A DNA stretch of 64,000 nucleotides from Streptomyces sp. MMBL 11-1 (lineage in GTDB: Bacteria; Actinomycetota; Actinomycetes; Streptomycetales; Streptomycetaceae): contig NZ_CP117710.1 of assembly GCF_028622875.1 (NCBI RefSeq), positions 1 through 64,000 of the forward strand. The letters are read 5' to 3'. Under the pieces are notes generated by a model. The model ran no database searches and had not been told where the DNA came from. It worked only from the letters and a program-made list of their open reading frames with translations. Positions 19,789 through 29,300 of the stretch are shown one piece after another. Each line of letters opens with the position of its first letter. Position 1 is the first letter of the stretch. The position numbers and the translations under genes are program-made.

Positions 19789-20330
19789 TTACGCGAGGGC
19801 TGTCGCCCGTGTCCTCAGTTCTTGGGCTTCGGGCAAGTTCGGGAAGCGGCGGAGACGCACACGCATGTCCTGGATTGCGGCGCGGACCTTGACGGAGCGA
19901 ATGCCATCGGCGCAGTCAAGGAAGTCAGCCCAGGTGGACAGGGCGCCATCCACGTGCCTTGGCGTAGGCGGACGCCGCCGAGGTCGGCCAGGACGATGGC
20001 GCGGGTGCGGCGGCGGTCAAGGCCGTGGATCTCGAGGGCAGGGCGTAGGTGTTCTTCGGCGGCGGTGAGGTCGCCGAGGCGGGTGTGGATCATCGCGGCT
20101 TCGTGGGCCCAGCGGCCGGGTGAGTAGTGGGCTGCCCACGAGTCGCCAGTGCCGGTTGGGGGCTTGCCGATGGCGGTCTCGGCGAGGGCGAGGTGCTGGG
20201 TGGCGAGCGTGCGGTCGTTGTCTTGGGCGGCGGCGTTGGCGAGGGTGGCGTTGTAGTAGGCCACGGCGCGTGGGTTCTGCAGAGTTCGGCCGTAGTTGAC
20301 GCAGGCTTCGCTGAGCTGGACGGCACCTGA
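19789..20330 (-). pseudogene. XRE-family regulator, 5'-truncated TPR part, one frameshift
   Basis: The C-terminal tetratricopeptide-like half of a common Streptomyces XRE regulator. Seen are GRTLQNPRAVAYYNATLANA, DRTLATQHLALAETAIG, RWAHEAAMIHTRLGDLTAAE, ALEIHGLDRRRTRAIVLADL and, after a one-base shift near 19970, VDGALSTWADFLDCADGIRS and VRLRRFPNLPEAQELR, ending at a TAA (19789). The HTH domain is absent. The text stops abruptly near 20330, about 65 bp before the APH gene on the other strand, which marks a rearrangement junction. Confidence 0.7.
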
Positions 20331-20394
20331 CCTGCGTGAGCCGCCGTCCGCGATACGGTGCCTGGCAGACCACGCCAGGGGAAGGACGACGCTC

Positions 20395-21381
20395 ATGGAG
20401 TTCCGGCCCATCACACGGACCCCCGGGGCATTCCAGCAGTCCGTGACCGCTGACGACATCGAGGCGATCTGCCGCCGCGCCTTCGGGCCGGACACCAAGG
20501 TGGCGTCCGCGGCCGAACTCGGCACCGGGATGTACAACTCGACGTACCGGGTCACCGTCGCGGGCCGGGAACAGGCGGTGATTGTTCGGATCGCCCCCGA
20601 GCCCGAGCGCCAGTTCACCTCGGAGCGGGCATTGATGCGCAACGAGTACGCGAGCCTGCCGTATCTCCCGGCGCTCGCGCCTCTTCTGCCGCGCGTCCTC
20701 GTCGCCGACTTCACCCACGAGGTCGTCGGCCGGGACTACATGGTGCAGTCGTTCCTCGACGGCGTCCCGGCGACCGAGCACCTGCGCACGTACCCGCGGT
20801 CGCTGTGGCCGGTGTACTACCGGCAGCTCGGCAAGATCGCGCGGCGTGTCCACGACGTCCCTGGTCCTGCCTTCGGCCCGATCGCCGGCCCCGCATTCGG
20901 CAGGTGGAGCGAGGCGGTCGTGACGTCCTTGGAGGACATCGCCACAGACCTGGAGGGCGTCGGCCTCGACGCATCCGATGTACGCAAGGTCATCACGGCT
21001 GCACGCCGCCACCAGGCCGTCCTCGATGAGATCACCGAGCCCCGGATGCTGGCTGGGGATCTGTGGCTCCCCAATACACAGCTTGATCATCAGGCCCCGG
21101 AGCCCGTGATCACTGGCGCGTACGACTTCGACCGGACCTGTTGGGGCGATCCGGCGGCTGATTGGACCATCCGCATGGTCACGGCCAAATCTGACGAGCG
21201 CACGACGTTCTGGGACACCTATGGCTCCTTGGACCAGTCCGAAGCCGCAGCCTGGCGTTCGAAGATCTACGAAGCCCGGCACCTCGGCGCCATCCGTCTC
21301 GAGCGACACCGCCTCGGCAATGCGGACGGCGTCCGGGACAGTTACGACACGTTCGCGGGCATTTTGGCCGCCGTGGTCTGA
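20395..21381 (+). CDS. APH-type (aminoglycoside/choline kinase-like) phosphotransferase (328 aa)
   Basis: ATG at 20395 after AGGGGAAGGACGACGCTC. Protein-kinase-like fold of the APH family: N-lobe with AAELGTGMYNSTYRVTVAG and EQAVIVRIAPEPERQ (Lys-equivalent position occupied by Arg), helix LMRNEYASLPYLPALAPLLP, hinge VGRDYMVQSFLDGVPATEHL, catalytic loop MLAGDLWLPNTQ (GDLW with Asp then Asn) and the metal-binding GAYDFDRTCWGDPAADW. The catalytic loop lacks the His before GD (HGD in typical APH), so the substrate may differ. A broken paralogue lies in opposite orientation beyond the STAND NTPase. Such genes on plasmids are not proof of antibiotic resistance. Confidence 0.8.
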   Translation: MEFRPITRTPGAFQQSVTADDIEAICRRAFGPDTKVASAAELGTGMYNSTYRVTVAGREQAVIVRIAPEPERQFTSERALMRNEYASLPYLPALAPLLPRVLVADFTHEVVGRDYMVQSFLDGVPATEHLRTYPRSLWPVYYRQLGKIARRVHDVPGPAFGPIAGPAFGRWSEAVVTSLEDIATDLEGVGLDASDVRKVITAARRHQAVLDEITEPRMLAGDLWLPNTQLDHQAPEPVITGAYDFDRTCWGDPAADWTIRMVTAKSDERTTFWDTYGSLDQSEAAAWRSKIYEARHLGAIRLERHRLGNADGVRDSYDTFAGILAAVV

Positions 21382-21512
21382 AGTCCGGTCCGACCGTCAG
21401 CGGTGACGAGCCGGAAGCTTCAGATCCCTGTTGTAGGCCACCGTGTGGAGGCCGATAGCCCCGGGCGCCCGAAGCGACGTACGGGTGGCCTCACGCTGTT
21501 GCCCCCTCCTGG

Positions 21513-24500
21513 TCAGTTCAGACCGAAGGACTCCTCCAGTTGGTGCTGAACCTGCAGCGCTTCCTGCCTGCCCGCAGCGGAGAGAGCATCGAGGAGACGA
21601 CGGGCGCGTTCAGCGTCAGGCCCCGTGCGATGGACGTCGTCGGATAGGACCTGTGCGAGGAACGGCACGACCCGGCGCGCCGAGACGGCGACGGCATCCG
21701 ACCGGTCACCCAAGACGTCGAGCACGAGGCTGACCTCCTGGCCGCTGAACAGGCCGTGGGCGTCGAGAACGTCCAGGAGGCGGTCGGCCAGATGCGGCCG
21801 GGCTTTGTGGAGAGGAGCCCACGCACGGATGAGATCGCGCGCCTGCGCAGGCGTCCAGGGCACTCCGCGCGCCGGTAGCGGCAGCAGCGCCTGCCCGAGC
21901 GCCTTGCTGCCCCGGGATGCGAAGCGGTCCAGCATGCCTGGCCACATCACGAGAAGCTTCCGGACGCGCGCCGGGCTGGTGGCCTGCTGTGCGAGGGCGC
22001 TGAGAAGCCCCGCGAGCGCGTGCGGGTCCGAATCGAACACGTTCAGGTATGCCTCGAGCCGGGCCTGGTCGCCGTCCAGAGCGAGCTCGGCGGTGATCGT
22101 GTCGTGGGTGTCTCGCCACTCTGCTGAGTGGCTGGCCATCGCTTCGGACTGCCGTATCCAGGTGAGCCGGTCGTGATGGGCCATCGCCTCGGCAAGGTGC
22201 CGAGCTGCCCCGCTGTGCGGGCAGTCGAAGTTGGCGGCGAGGTAAGCGGCTGCTGCGGCTGCGGCGACGAGCCGGAGATCCACGAACGGTACGGCCTCGG
22301 TGAGGGCGGCATCCACCGGCCCAGTGAGCCGAAATGGCCGTCGGGGGGTGTACATGTCTTCCTGGGCCGTCAGGCCGGCGGTGACCACCATCTCGGTCAA
22401 CGCGTTGAGGCTCGTAGTGTGCAGGGCGTCGTCCGGGCCGGTGCACACCCCCGCGCTCCACAGCTGGGTGATCGCCGAACACAGCAGCGACCGCACCTCA
22501 ATGTAGGCGCTGCCAGCGAGCTGGAGCACGGCCGCGCGTACGGTTTCCTCGGCGGTGTCGGCCTGTTGGAAAAGTGCTGGGGCTGCCACGAGGACTGGCA
22601 GGGCCGTTGCCGCCGAGCGGTCTGCAGCCCGGGGATCAACGGATTCGTGTACTACGTCGCAGTCGGCCGTGACAGCGGATGGCGTGGCCTCGGCTGCTGT
22701 GAGCAGCTCGTTCGCCGCCCATCGCACCTGCTCAGGCTCCACCCCGCCGGCTGTTGCGTTCGCTGACCGCAGGACGACGGCTGCAACCATGGGGCCGATG
22801 GCGTCCAGTTCCTTCGGCCGGCCGCTTGGTGAGAGCCGGTGAACGCGGTCGAGGGCCTCCCAGCGCTCGAACAGCCCCCGCGCATCCGCCTTGCCGTCAC
22901 CATCGCGAGCGACTTCGGCATCACGCAGCAACGCGAACCGCTCGACGAACTCCCGGAAGGCGGCACCACCGTCCGACTGCTCCATGCGTCTGCGGTTGAC
23001 GGCTTCGTTCACCAATGCACGGCCGTCGCGGTCCGGGACAGTCACGGTCCCGGGGACTGCCCGACCGTCGCTGTCGGGGAGAGTCACGATCCGGTAGTTC
23101 GAACTGTCCAGTAGCAGCGCCGCCTCCGCGATCACGCCATCCGAAGCCGCGTCGCCCTCACCGGTGGTGCCACGGTGCTGCTCGTGCTCGGCCGTCAAGC
23201 GGCGTCCCATCTCCCGGAAGGCGTCCTGCCGTTCGGCGGACGCGCGCAGGACGATCAGCGGAACCGCGTAGGTCAGCTGCACGGCATTGGAGGACGGCAG
23301 CGCCCACAGATCCGACTGGCCGAGCACCGGATCCAGTTCGTCGGTGACACGCCGGGCATGGAGGGCCAGCACCCCTGCGGCGACGGCCACCAGGGCGATA
23401 CTGCGCCCGCAACCGAGTACCCGCTGCATCAGCTCTCCAAGGCTGGCCCCCGCCGCCGCCTGGGCGTGGGCCCAACGGCGCAGCGCGGCGAGCGCCGCGA
23501 TCGCCGGTCCCGGCCCCAGCGCCCCGGCCCACGGCCATTCCCACGACCGGGCGGTGCCTGCGAACACAGCCTCGCCCTGATCGAGCGGCCAGACCAGCGA
23601 GTACTCCCGGCGTCCGCGCTCTGTCTCGATGCGCGTGACCGCTTCGGTGGCGGCATCGGCGACCTGCCCGATCAGGAGCAGGCCCTGGTCCGGCGCATGC
23701 GTGAGGAGAGCGCCGAACGGTCCGAGCTCAGCGGGGTCCGGTGCGTCGGCCGGAATCCACGGCGGAACCGAGGGCGTCGTGAACGGCGCGACGGGTTTCG
23801 GCCGGTAGCGAGATGGCCAACCTATGTCGCGCACACCTTCCCGAAACGGAACCGGCATGAGGCTATCGGGATGCTCCACGTAGACGGAGTGCGCCATGAG
23901 CGCGAGCAGCTCCGGTTCGTGGCGGGCGAGGTTGGTGGCAAGACGCTGCTCTTCCACAACACGCTGTACCTCTGCGGGGGCGTGGTTCGAGAGATGCTCG
24001 AAGAGCTGCCGACTGGTCGCGTCCAGGTGCTGGGCCGTGCAGGCGAGCGCGATCGCCGTCGGCGCGGCTGTGTCGGCTCCGTTGTGGAACCATCTGGTCA
24101 CCGCGTGAGGCACACGAGCAGCCAGGTCATCGTCTATCCCGTCGGCCGCCGCCGGCAGCCATCTGCCCAGCAGTCGCAGTGCGCCGCCTGCTGCGACATC
24201 GTCAAGGTCGTCGGCGTGGAGGGTCAGAAACCTGAGGATCGGCAGGGCAGCCACGACGCTGCGCAGTCGGAGCCGGGCCGCAGTCACCAGCGCGCGGCCG
24301 CCGTCGGCCAGCAGCTCATCGTCCAGCCCCGCCAGGACCGGCTCCGGGTGGCCGAGCTCGAACAGCGCTTCGAAGGGAAGGTCCTGCCATCGAGCGCCGT
24401 CCAGCTCGGACAGTTCCTGTGCGGCGGTTGTGATCCACCTCCAGGCGGCCAGGACCTTGGCAGGGGAACGGCGTCCTGCGCGGGCCAGGCGCAACTGAGC

Positions 24501-26363
24501 CGCGATCCGGATACCCCGCAGCAGCCGCCGTGGCTGCCGCACGGCAGCCACGGCCGGCGCCGACTCCTCGCACAGCAGGAAGGCGACGGCGTAGTCCAGC
24601 ATCGCATCGTGAGCGAAGCCGAGCTCGGATCGCTTCTGCTTCAGGATGCCGTCGCTGACAAGGCCGTACTTCGCCGGACCGGTGCCGGACTGCGGCAGGC
24701 GTGCGAACCGCTGCCCATTGACGACGACGGCCTCCGACAAGTCCAGGTACACATCGCTGCGATCGTCGGGGTGTCCCAGCCCGGGACGCTCGCTCCCTCC
24801 CCGGCGCACCAAGTGGTCGTACACGAAGTCGGCGACATCCTCCTCACCGAGAATCTGCTGGGGGTTGGCTCCCACATCGAGCAGCCTCACCAGCAGGTCT
24901 ACCGTGTAGAGGGTGCGCAGCAGCTGGGCCGGACGAGGCAAGCGCTCCATCGGGGCCAGGGCCGGGAAGGCGTCCAGGACTTCGCGGAGCTCGCCGTCCG
25001 AAAGACCGCCGATCCGCATCCTCTCGACCCGCCCGTCCCTGGCTGCCAGATACTCACTCACGTCATCGGCGGCCTGCTCGCGGGCGACCGCGACCACATG
25101 CCAAAGCGGCTCGCCCTCCTCGTCGCGGGGCAGCAACGAGAGCAGGCGTCTGAGAAGTTTCCCGCCGTCGGACAGGGCTTGTTCGGCGCCGTCGATGACG
25201 AACACGCGGCGGCCGGTCGGGGCACCGCGCAGGGCAGTAGCGAGGCGTCCTGGTCCCCCGAGTTCACCGTCGATGTCGGCGACCGTCCCCCAGGTGTGCT
25301 CGGTGAGCGAGAAGCCGACCACCGTCACCTGGTCCTGCTGCCGTATCTCTCCGGCGACTGCGCGGGTGAGCGCGCTCTTCCCCGTGCCCGCAGGGCCGGT
25401 CACGAGCACCAGCTTGTGCGCGTCGATGGTGCTGGCGAGCTTGGCCCTCAGCGCGACGCGGTTGAGCTTTCGGTTCCTGCCGAGCCGGTCCCTCACCTGC
25501 GGCCGGCTCAGGAAGACATCCGTCCACTCCTCGACCGCTTCCAGCTCAAGGCGAGCCGGTGGATCCCCGCGCAGCACCAGCCCCTTGGCCGACAGTCGGT
25601 TCCGGAGCATCTGCCGGTCGACAGACCCGCTACGCGGCCCCCACTCTTCCGCTAGGTCCTCGATGATCCGGAACACCTCGGGGGCGTCATAGTCGGCGCC
25701 CGCCGGGATCAGCCGCTCTTCCAGCGCAGCACACAGTGCGGTGTACCGGGCGCCGGGGCCCTCGGGCTCGATCTGGACGACAAGGCGCCGCACAATCCGA
25801 AACGCGGTGAGTTCCACCAACTCCGGCACCAGAGCCGAGCCGCCGGACTTCGTCATGGCGTCGGTGATCGTCGTCTTCAGATGCTTCCACACACGGTGGT
25901 ACTGCCCCCCGAGTGGCGGCAGCGCCTCCTGGAGGAAATTCTCAAGCGAGGCTTGCGCCGCGGCGGTGGCTGCGAGCTCACGCAGGTCTTCCAAGTCCTT
26001 GGACGGGCCGGTGGCGGTCACACCGAAACGGCGGCGCTCCGCGTCGACATCGTCACCGAACCGTTCCAGGCTCTCCAGGCACTGGCTGATCAGGCCCTTC
26101 CATGCCTTCGCCGACGGCACAATCTCCAGTGTGCGCTTGATCTGCCGTTCGAGAACGAGCAGGTACGGGCCCTTCCAATTGCTCACGACGACGTCGTCGA
26201 GGGGAGCCATGGACGCCTTTTGCAGCTCCACCGCATCCGGAATGACCTCAAGTCCAGGGACAGGTACGCAGCACAGCAGCGCCACCAGATCCAACGCCGC
26301 GGCACGGTACTCGAAGACCGTGCCGGCACCACCCGAAGAGATCGGGGACGCACCCTCCGCCAC
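21513..26363 (-). CDS. Giant STAND NTPase with putative Cap4/DUF4297-type N-terminal nuclease, Avs-like defence protein (1616 aa)
   Basis: GTG at 26363 with AAGGGACGTACAG before it; intact over 4.85 kb. Residues 10-80 read GGAGTVFEYRAAALDLVALL, then LDDVVVSNWKGPYLLVLERQ followed by IKRT. The DD...QxK layout resembles the PD-(D/E)xK nuclease domain DUF4297 (Cap4, some Avs proteins). The ATPase has Walker A GPAGTGKS at about 323-330 and Walker B VFVIDGAEQ at about 387-395, followed by a winged-helix-like segment and ADFVYDHLVRRGG. The remaining 1000 or more residues are helical-repeat-like and would be the sensor. Avs proteins recognise phage proteins, oligomerise and activate the N-terminal effector. 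The role here is inferred from this architecture and from the neighbouring mobile debris. The nuclease call is less certain than the NTPase. Confidence 0.75.
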   Translation of the reverse strand: MAEGASPISSGGAGTVFEYRAAALDLVALLCCVPVPGLEVIPDAVELQKASMAPLDDVVVSNWKGPYLLVLERQIKRTLEIVPSAKAWKGLISQCLESLERFGDDVDAERRRFGVTATGPSKDLEDLRELAATAAAQASLENFLQEALPPLGGQYHRVWKHLKTTITDAMTKSGGSALVPELVELTAFRIVRRLVVQIEPEGPGARYTALCAALEERLIPAGADYDAPEVFRIIEDLAEEWGPRSGSVDRQMLRNRLSAKGLVLRGDPPARLELEAVEEWTDVFLSRPQVRDRLGRNRKLNRVALRAKLASTIDAHKLVLVTGPAGTGKSALTRAVAGEIRQQDQVTVVGFSLTEHTWGTVADIDGELGGPGRLATALRGAPTGRRVFVIDGAEQALSDGGKLLRRLLSLLPRDEEGEPLWHVVAVAREQAADDVSEYLAARDGRVERMRIGGLSDGELREVLDAFPALAPMERLPRPAQLLRTLYTVDLLVRLLDVGANPQQILGEEDVADFVYDHLVRRGGSERPGLGHPDDRSDVYLDLSEAVVVNGQRFARLPQSGTGPAKYGLVSDGILKQKRSELGFAHDAMLDYAVAFLLCEESAPAVAAVRQPRRLLRGIRIAAQLRLARAGRRSPAKVLAAWRWITTAAQELSELDGARWQDLPFEALFELGHPEPVLAGLDDELLADGGRALVTAARLRLRSVVAALPILRFLTLHADDLDDVAAGGALRLLGRWLPAAADGIDDDLAARVPHAVTRWFHNGADTAAPTAIALACTAQHLDATSRQLFEHLSNHAPAEVQRVVEEQRLATNLARHEPELLALMAHSVYVEHPDSLMPVPFREGVRDIGWPSRYRPKPVAPFTTPSVPPWIPADAPDPAELGPFGALLTHAPDQGLLLIGQVADAATEAVTRIETERGRREYSLVWPLDQGEAVFAGTARSWEWPWAGALGPGPAIAALAALRRWAHAQAAAGASLGELMQRVLGCGRSIALVAVAAGVLALHARRVTDELDPVLGQSDLWALPSSNAVQLTYAVPLIVLRASAERQDAFREMGRRLTAEHEQHRGTTGEGDAASDGVIAEAALLLDSSNYRIVTLPDSDGRAVPGTVTVPDRDGRALVNEAVNRRRMEQSDGGAAFREFVERFALLRDAEVARDGDGKADARGLFERWEALDRVHRLSPSGRPKELDAIGPMVAAVVLRSANATAGGVEPEQVRWAANELLTAAEATPSAVTADCDVVHESVDPRAADRSAATALPVLVAAPALFQQADTAEETVRAAVLQLAGSAYIEVRSLLCSAITQLWSAGVCTGPDDALHTTSLNALTEMVVTAGLTAQEDMYTPRRPFRLTGPVDAALTEAVPFVDLRLVAAAAAAAYLAANFDCPHSGAARHLAEAMAHHDRLTWIRQSEAMASHSAEWRDTHDTITAELALDGDQARLEAYLNVFDSDPHALAGLLSALAQQATSPARVRKLLVMWPGMLDRFASRGSKALGQALLPLPARGVPWTPAQARDLIRAWAPLHKARPHLADRLLDVLDAHGLFSGQEVSLVLDVLGDRSDAVAVSARRVVPFLAQVLSDDVHRTGPDAERARRLLDALSAAGRQEALQVQHQLEESFGLN

Positions 26364-26707
26364 CTGTACGTCCCTTCCCCGGCCGTATGGCCGATCGCTG
26401 CCTCACGCTGATGAGGAAGCGTAGCGAGCTCAGCCAACTAGCGAAGCTTGTACGGGTTATGGGGCCCCTCGAACATACATGCCGAACCTGATCAGCATGG
26501 TCACGGCGCGCATCCACTGAGCTGATCTACCACCACCCCACCGTCCGTACCGCGTACTGCGGTCGAGGACAGAACCGGCCTGGTCCACCGGGTCCAGAGT
26601 GTCAACGGCGGCTACGACAGCGAGATCGCGGTCCGGCTGACGCTATCGTCGGGCTCCGTGACGCCAGGCACGGAGCCCGACAACATCACTCCCGACATCC
26701 GACTTGC
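26364..26707. other. Gene-free spacer upstream of the STAND NTPase
   Basis: About 340 bp holding the promoter region of the NTPase gene and, at 26700-26710, the junction where the APH pseudogene is cut. A less GC-rich stretch (about 26420-26470) may hold the promoter, but I see no clear -35/-10 pair. Confidence 0.4.
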
Positions 26708-27391
26708 CTAGTGAACGGTCCACAGGTCGCCGGTCAGCAGGCTCGGCTCGGCGACCTCGTCCAGCACGGCGCGGTCGTGCGCGGCCGCCGCGGCGACCTT
26801 CCGCACGTCGGCCGCGTCCAGGCCGGCGTCGTCCAGGTCGGCGGCGATCTCCTCCAGCGACGTGATCATCGCCTCGCTCCAGGTCCCGTACCCCGGGCCG
26901 TTGACGGGCCCGACGTGCGGGCCCCGCACGTCGTGCACGGAGCGGGTGATGGCGCCCAGTTGCCGGAAGAACGTCGGCCACACGGTGCGCGGGTATGTTC
27001 CCAGTTGCTCCGGAGCCGGGACGCCGTCCAGGTACGTCTGGATCATTCAGTCCCGGCCGATCACCTCGTGCGACCAGTCCGCCGCGATCACGCGTGGCAT
27101 CAGCGGCGCGATCACTGCCAGCCAGGGCACGGAGGCGTATTCGTTGCGCATCAACTGCTGCTCGGAACGGAACTGGCTGCCCGGCTCCGGCGCCACCCGC
27201 AGGATTACCGGCCTGTCCTGGCCGGCCAGCTCGACCTTGTACGTGCTGTTGTACATGCCCAGGCCCAGCTCGACGGCGGACAGCAGGCGGGACTCGGGAC
27301 CGAAGGCCCGGTCGCACACCGCCTTGATCTCCTCGGGGGGCAGCGACTGCTGGAACGCTCCAGTGGTGCGCTTGACCGGACGGAACTCCAT
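26708..27391 (-). pseudogene. APH-type kinase pseudogene, in-frame stop and truncated C-terminus
   Basis: Paralogue of the kinase at 20395. ATG at 27391 starts MEFRPVKRTTGAFQQSLPPE, parallel to MEFRPITRTPGAFQQSVTAD. The frame runs to VIGRD, hits TGA at 27047-27049 where the intact copy has Tyr in GRDYMVQ, and resumes in the same frame as MIQTYLDGVPAPEQLGTYPR. It ends as LLTGDLWTVH at a TAG (26708), losing everything after the catalytic loop. The metal-binding DFD region is therefore gone and the gene cannot be functional as an APH kinase. No frameshift is involved. Confidence 0.85.
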
Positions 27392-27551
27392 ACGACTCCT
27401 TACTACGGCGCTCAAACTCGGCGCCTTGGCGTGGCCCTGCACCGTGCCCTTGCTGATGCTATCGAGGGCGGCTGAACCGGAGCCTCAGCCGCAGCGAGAC
27501 GGTGCCTCCTGGCGTTGAGAATCCCAAAGGACCTTCAACGCCAGGGTTGTC

Positions 27552-27992
27552 TCAATTACATGAGCCGTACGGTGCCTTGCGGCTCGCGCTGTGCGGCAGC
27601 TGCCGCACAGCGCCGGCTCCCGCGACCTGTCGGCGCAGTCGTTCGATCTCGTCGTGCTGGGCGGCGAGCCGAGAAATGCCCAGAGCCTTGAACTCGGAGA
27701 GGGCTTCAATCTTTTGATCGCGGGCGAGAATCCGAGTCTTCAAGGTGGCGACCTCGGCCTTGAGCCGCTCGATCTGTGCGTCGCGCGGGTCAATGATCTC
27801 ACCGGCTTCTTGAAGCTCGGCGCGTCGGCGTTCGAACTCCTCGGCCAGATGCTGGTAGGTGCCGGGGCGCGCGGTGCCGTCGCGATTCTTCTTCGGGTAG
27901 AAGCCGGTGCGGGTGATACCGGCAAGAGAGGCGAGCGTCTTGAGGTCGCACTTGCCGCCCGGCGGGAGGTCTCCACCCAGCAGCCGTTCCAT
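27552..27992 (-). CDS. DUF6262/TnpC-like transposition accessory protein (146 aa)
   Basis: Sequence starts MERLLGGDLPPGGKCDLKTL and continues LASLAGITRTGFYPKKN, LAEEFERRRAELQEAGEI and a coiled coil DAQIERLKAEVATLKTRILA. This is the small HTH plus coiled-coil protein that accompanies the two tyrosine recombinases of Tn554-like elements (TnpC role). The upstream frame (NRNEAAVRAA) looks coding too, but has no usual start codon, so ATG at 27992 may be internal. It follows the recombinase remnant at 28051-28665 in the same direction. Probably a leftover of the element; its partner recombinases are incomplete. Confidence 0.6.
   Translation of the reverse strand: MERLLGGDLPPGGKCDLKTLASLAGITRTGFYPKKNRDGTARPGTYQHLAEEFERRRAELQEAGEIIDPRDAQIERLKAEVATLKTRILARDQKIEALSEFKALGISRLAAQHDEIERLRRQVAGAGAVRQLPHSASRKAPYGSCN
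27586..27613. terminator. 28-bp perfect palindrome
   Basis: Arms GCGCTGTGCGGCAG and CTGCCGCACAGCGC with no loop, inside the last 20 codons of the TnpC-like gene. Could be a terminator or part of the transposon end. Confidence 0.55.
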
Positions 27993-28050
27993 CGCGGCGC
28001 GGACGGCGGCTTCGTTGCGGTTCCGGTCGGTGGCGGTGAGCCGGGCCGTG

Positions 28051-28665
28051 TCAGTCGGCTCCCACGAGGTGCGCGCTGGTAGCGGAGTCGATCTCGGCGA
28101 CGACGCGAAGTGCGCGGTCGCGCTCAGGTTCGAGGCGCTTGCGCTCGCCCTTCGCGACGCGGCGGTTGGTGATGAAGTCCTCGATGGCGTCGGCCTGACG
28201 AGCCCACAGGGGCCGGTGGCAGGAGTGATGGGCGGCCTGCGGGCAGCGGGCGGAGTCGCACATGCCGATCAGGGGCTTCGTCGAGTTCGGGGTGCCGGCC
28301 AGCTTCAGGCACAGTGCCTTGGACGGGTCGCAAAACCAGCAGAAGTTCGCCGGGCCGATGTGGCGAGTGGCGGCCAGCTTGCGCAGGAGACTTTCCAGGT
28401 GGGCGTCGTCCTCAAGGATCTTCGGCGGCGTGCGCGCGGCTTCGTGTAGTACCGCGTCGATGTGGGCGAACAACTCGATGAGGCTTCTCGCACCCGGTCC
28501 CGCGGGCATCTGCCCGTTCTCGAACTCGCGGAACGCCTCAACGGTCAGGGCGACCTGGTTCTCCTCGTCAGCGGCTTCGACCTCGGCGAGGAAGAGCCGC
28601 TGTGAGCCACCGGGGCGCGCGGCGTATCCCTCCGTTGTGGCCACGCTGATGTGCTTGAGAGCCAA
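28051..28665 (-). pseudogene. Tyrosine recombinase (Tn554 TnpB-like) C-terminal remnant
   Basis: Begins with ELALKHISVATTEGYAARPG, the end of the catalytic domain of a Tn554-type tyrosine recombinase (the active-site Tyr is in TTEGY). It continues through the Cys-rich tail FCWFCDPSKALCLKL, MCDSARCPQAAHHSCHRPLW and RRVAKGERKRLEPERDRA. All of the recombinase before this point, with the catalytic Arg and His residues, is missing. The remnant abuts the stop of the next upstream gene at 28680, indicating a deletion junction. Not functional as a recombinase. Confidence 0.7.
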
Positions 28666-28679
28666 CTCGTTGCCGGTCG

Positions 28680-29300
28680 CTACCGGTAAAGCGGGTCCTC
28701 CGGGTCGTGGATCTCGAAAGGCCGGTCGGAGGCGCGCTCAGCGTTGCGGATCGAGAGCCGCGCCGACGTCTCCGCCATCACGATCTCTACCATCTCCGGA
28801 GGGCGCGGCAGCAGCACGCCGAGCGGAAACCCGTCGGGCAGCGCGCTCCGGTCGAGGTTCTCCAGCCACCAGCGCATCCAGCCGTAGAGGGCCGACGCGT
28901 AGAATTCCGGCAGTCCGCCCTTCGCATGTACGTGCACGGTGTACCCAACGGGCTGCCACACCGACGGCGGCTGTACGCGCACCCACACCAGAGCGCTGTG
29001 GCGGCCGGTGACAGCACCGACTACCAAGGCCCCAGGGTGTGCACACACCGCGTCCTCAAGAACGTCGAACGCGCCGTTGGGCGACGGGACGTTGGTCGCG
29101 TCCACCACGAGGACGGATGCGCTCTCCTTGATCCCCGGCCCGGAGTTCGGCGGTGCCATCAGATGCAGAGCGGGCCCGTTTTCTCCCTCCTCGGCCGACA
29201 GATCGCGGAGGGTCACGTGAACGCGAAGGAGCTCTGCCGAGGGCGAGACGCGAGTCTCCAACCTCCACGCCGTCAACACGCTTCCCGCTGCCTTGCCCAT
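28680..29300 (-). CDS. Hypothetical protein (206 aa)
   Basis: ATG at 29300 behind GAGGGGGACCG is chosen over upstream starts, which give a Pro/Gly-rich leader. Text includes VLTAWRLETRVSPSAELLRV, LVVDATNVPSPNGAFDVLED, ALVWVRVQPPSVWQPVGYTV and MVEIVMAETSARLSIRNA. It appears alpha/beta and soluble. TAG at 28680 is the junction with the recombinase remnant, so its 3' end may have been altered. No family recognised. Confidence 0.6.
   Translation of the reverse strand: MGKAAGSVLTAWRLETRVSPSAELLRVHVTLRDLSAEEGENGPALHLMAPPNSGPGIKESASVLVVDATNVPSPNGAFDVLEDAVCAHPGALVVGAVTGRHSALVWVRVQPPSVWQPVGYTVHVHAKGGLPEFYASALYGWMRWWLENLDRSALPDGFPLGVLLPRPPEMVEIVMAETSARLSIRNAERASDRPFEIHDPEDPLYR

Noticed and set aside
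20395..21381. Calling the APH gene an antibiotic resistance determinant
   Set aside because: The HGD motif is altered and the family includes many kinases with other substrates.
23175..25655. Plus-strand open frame of 826 codons
   Set aside because: Antisense shadow of the STAND NTPase, which has clear motifs.
27047..27049. In-frame TGA as possible selenocysteine or programmed readthrough
   Set aside because: No SECIS-like structure or Sec genes seen, and the gene is also truncated at its C-terminus.
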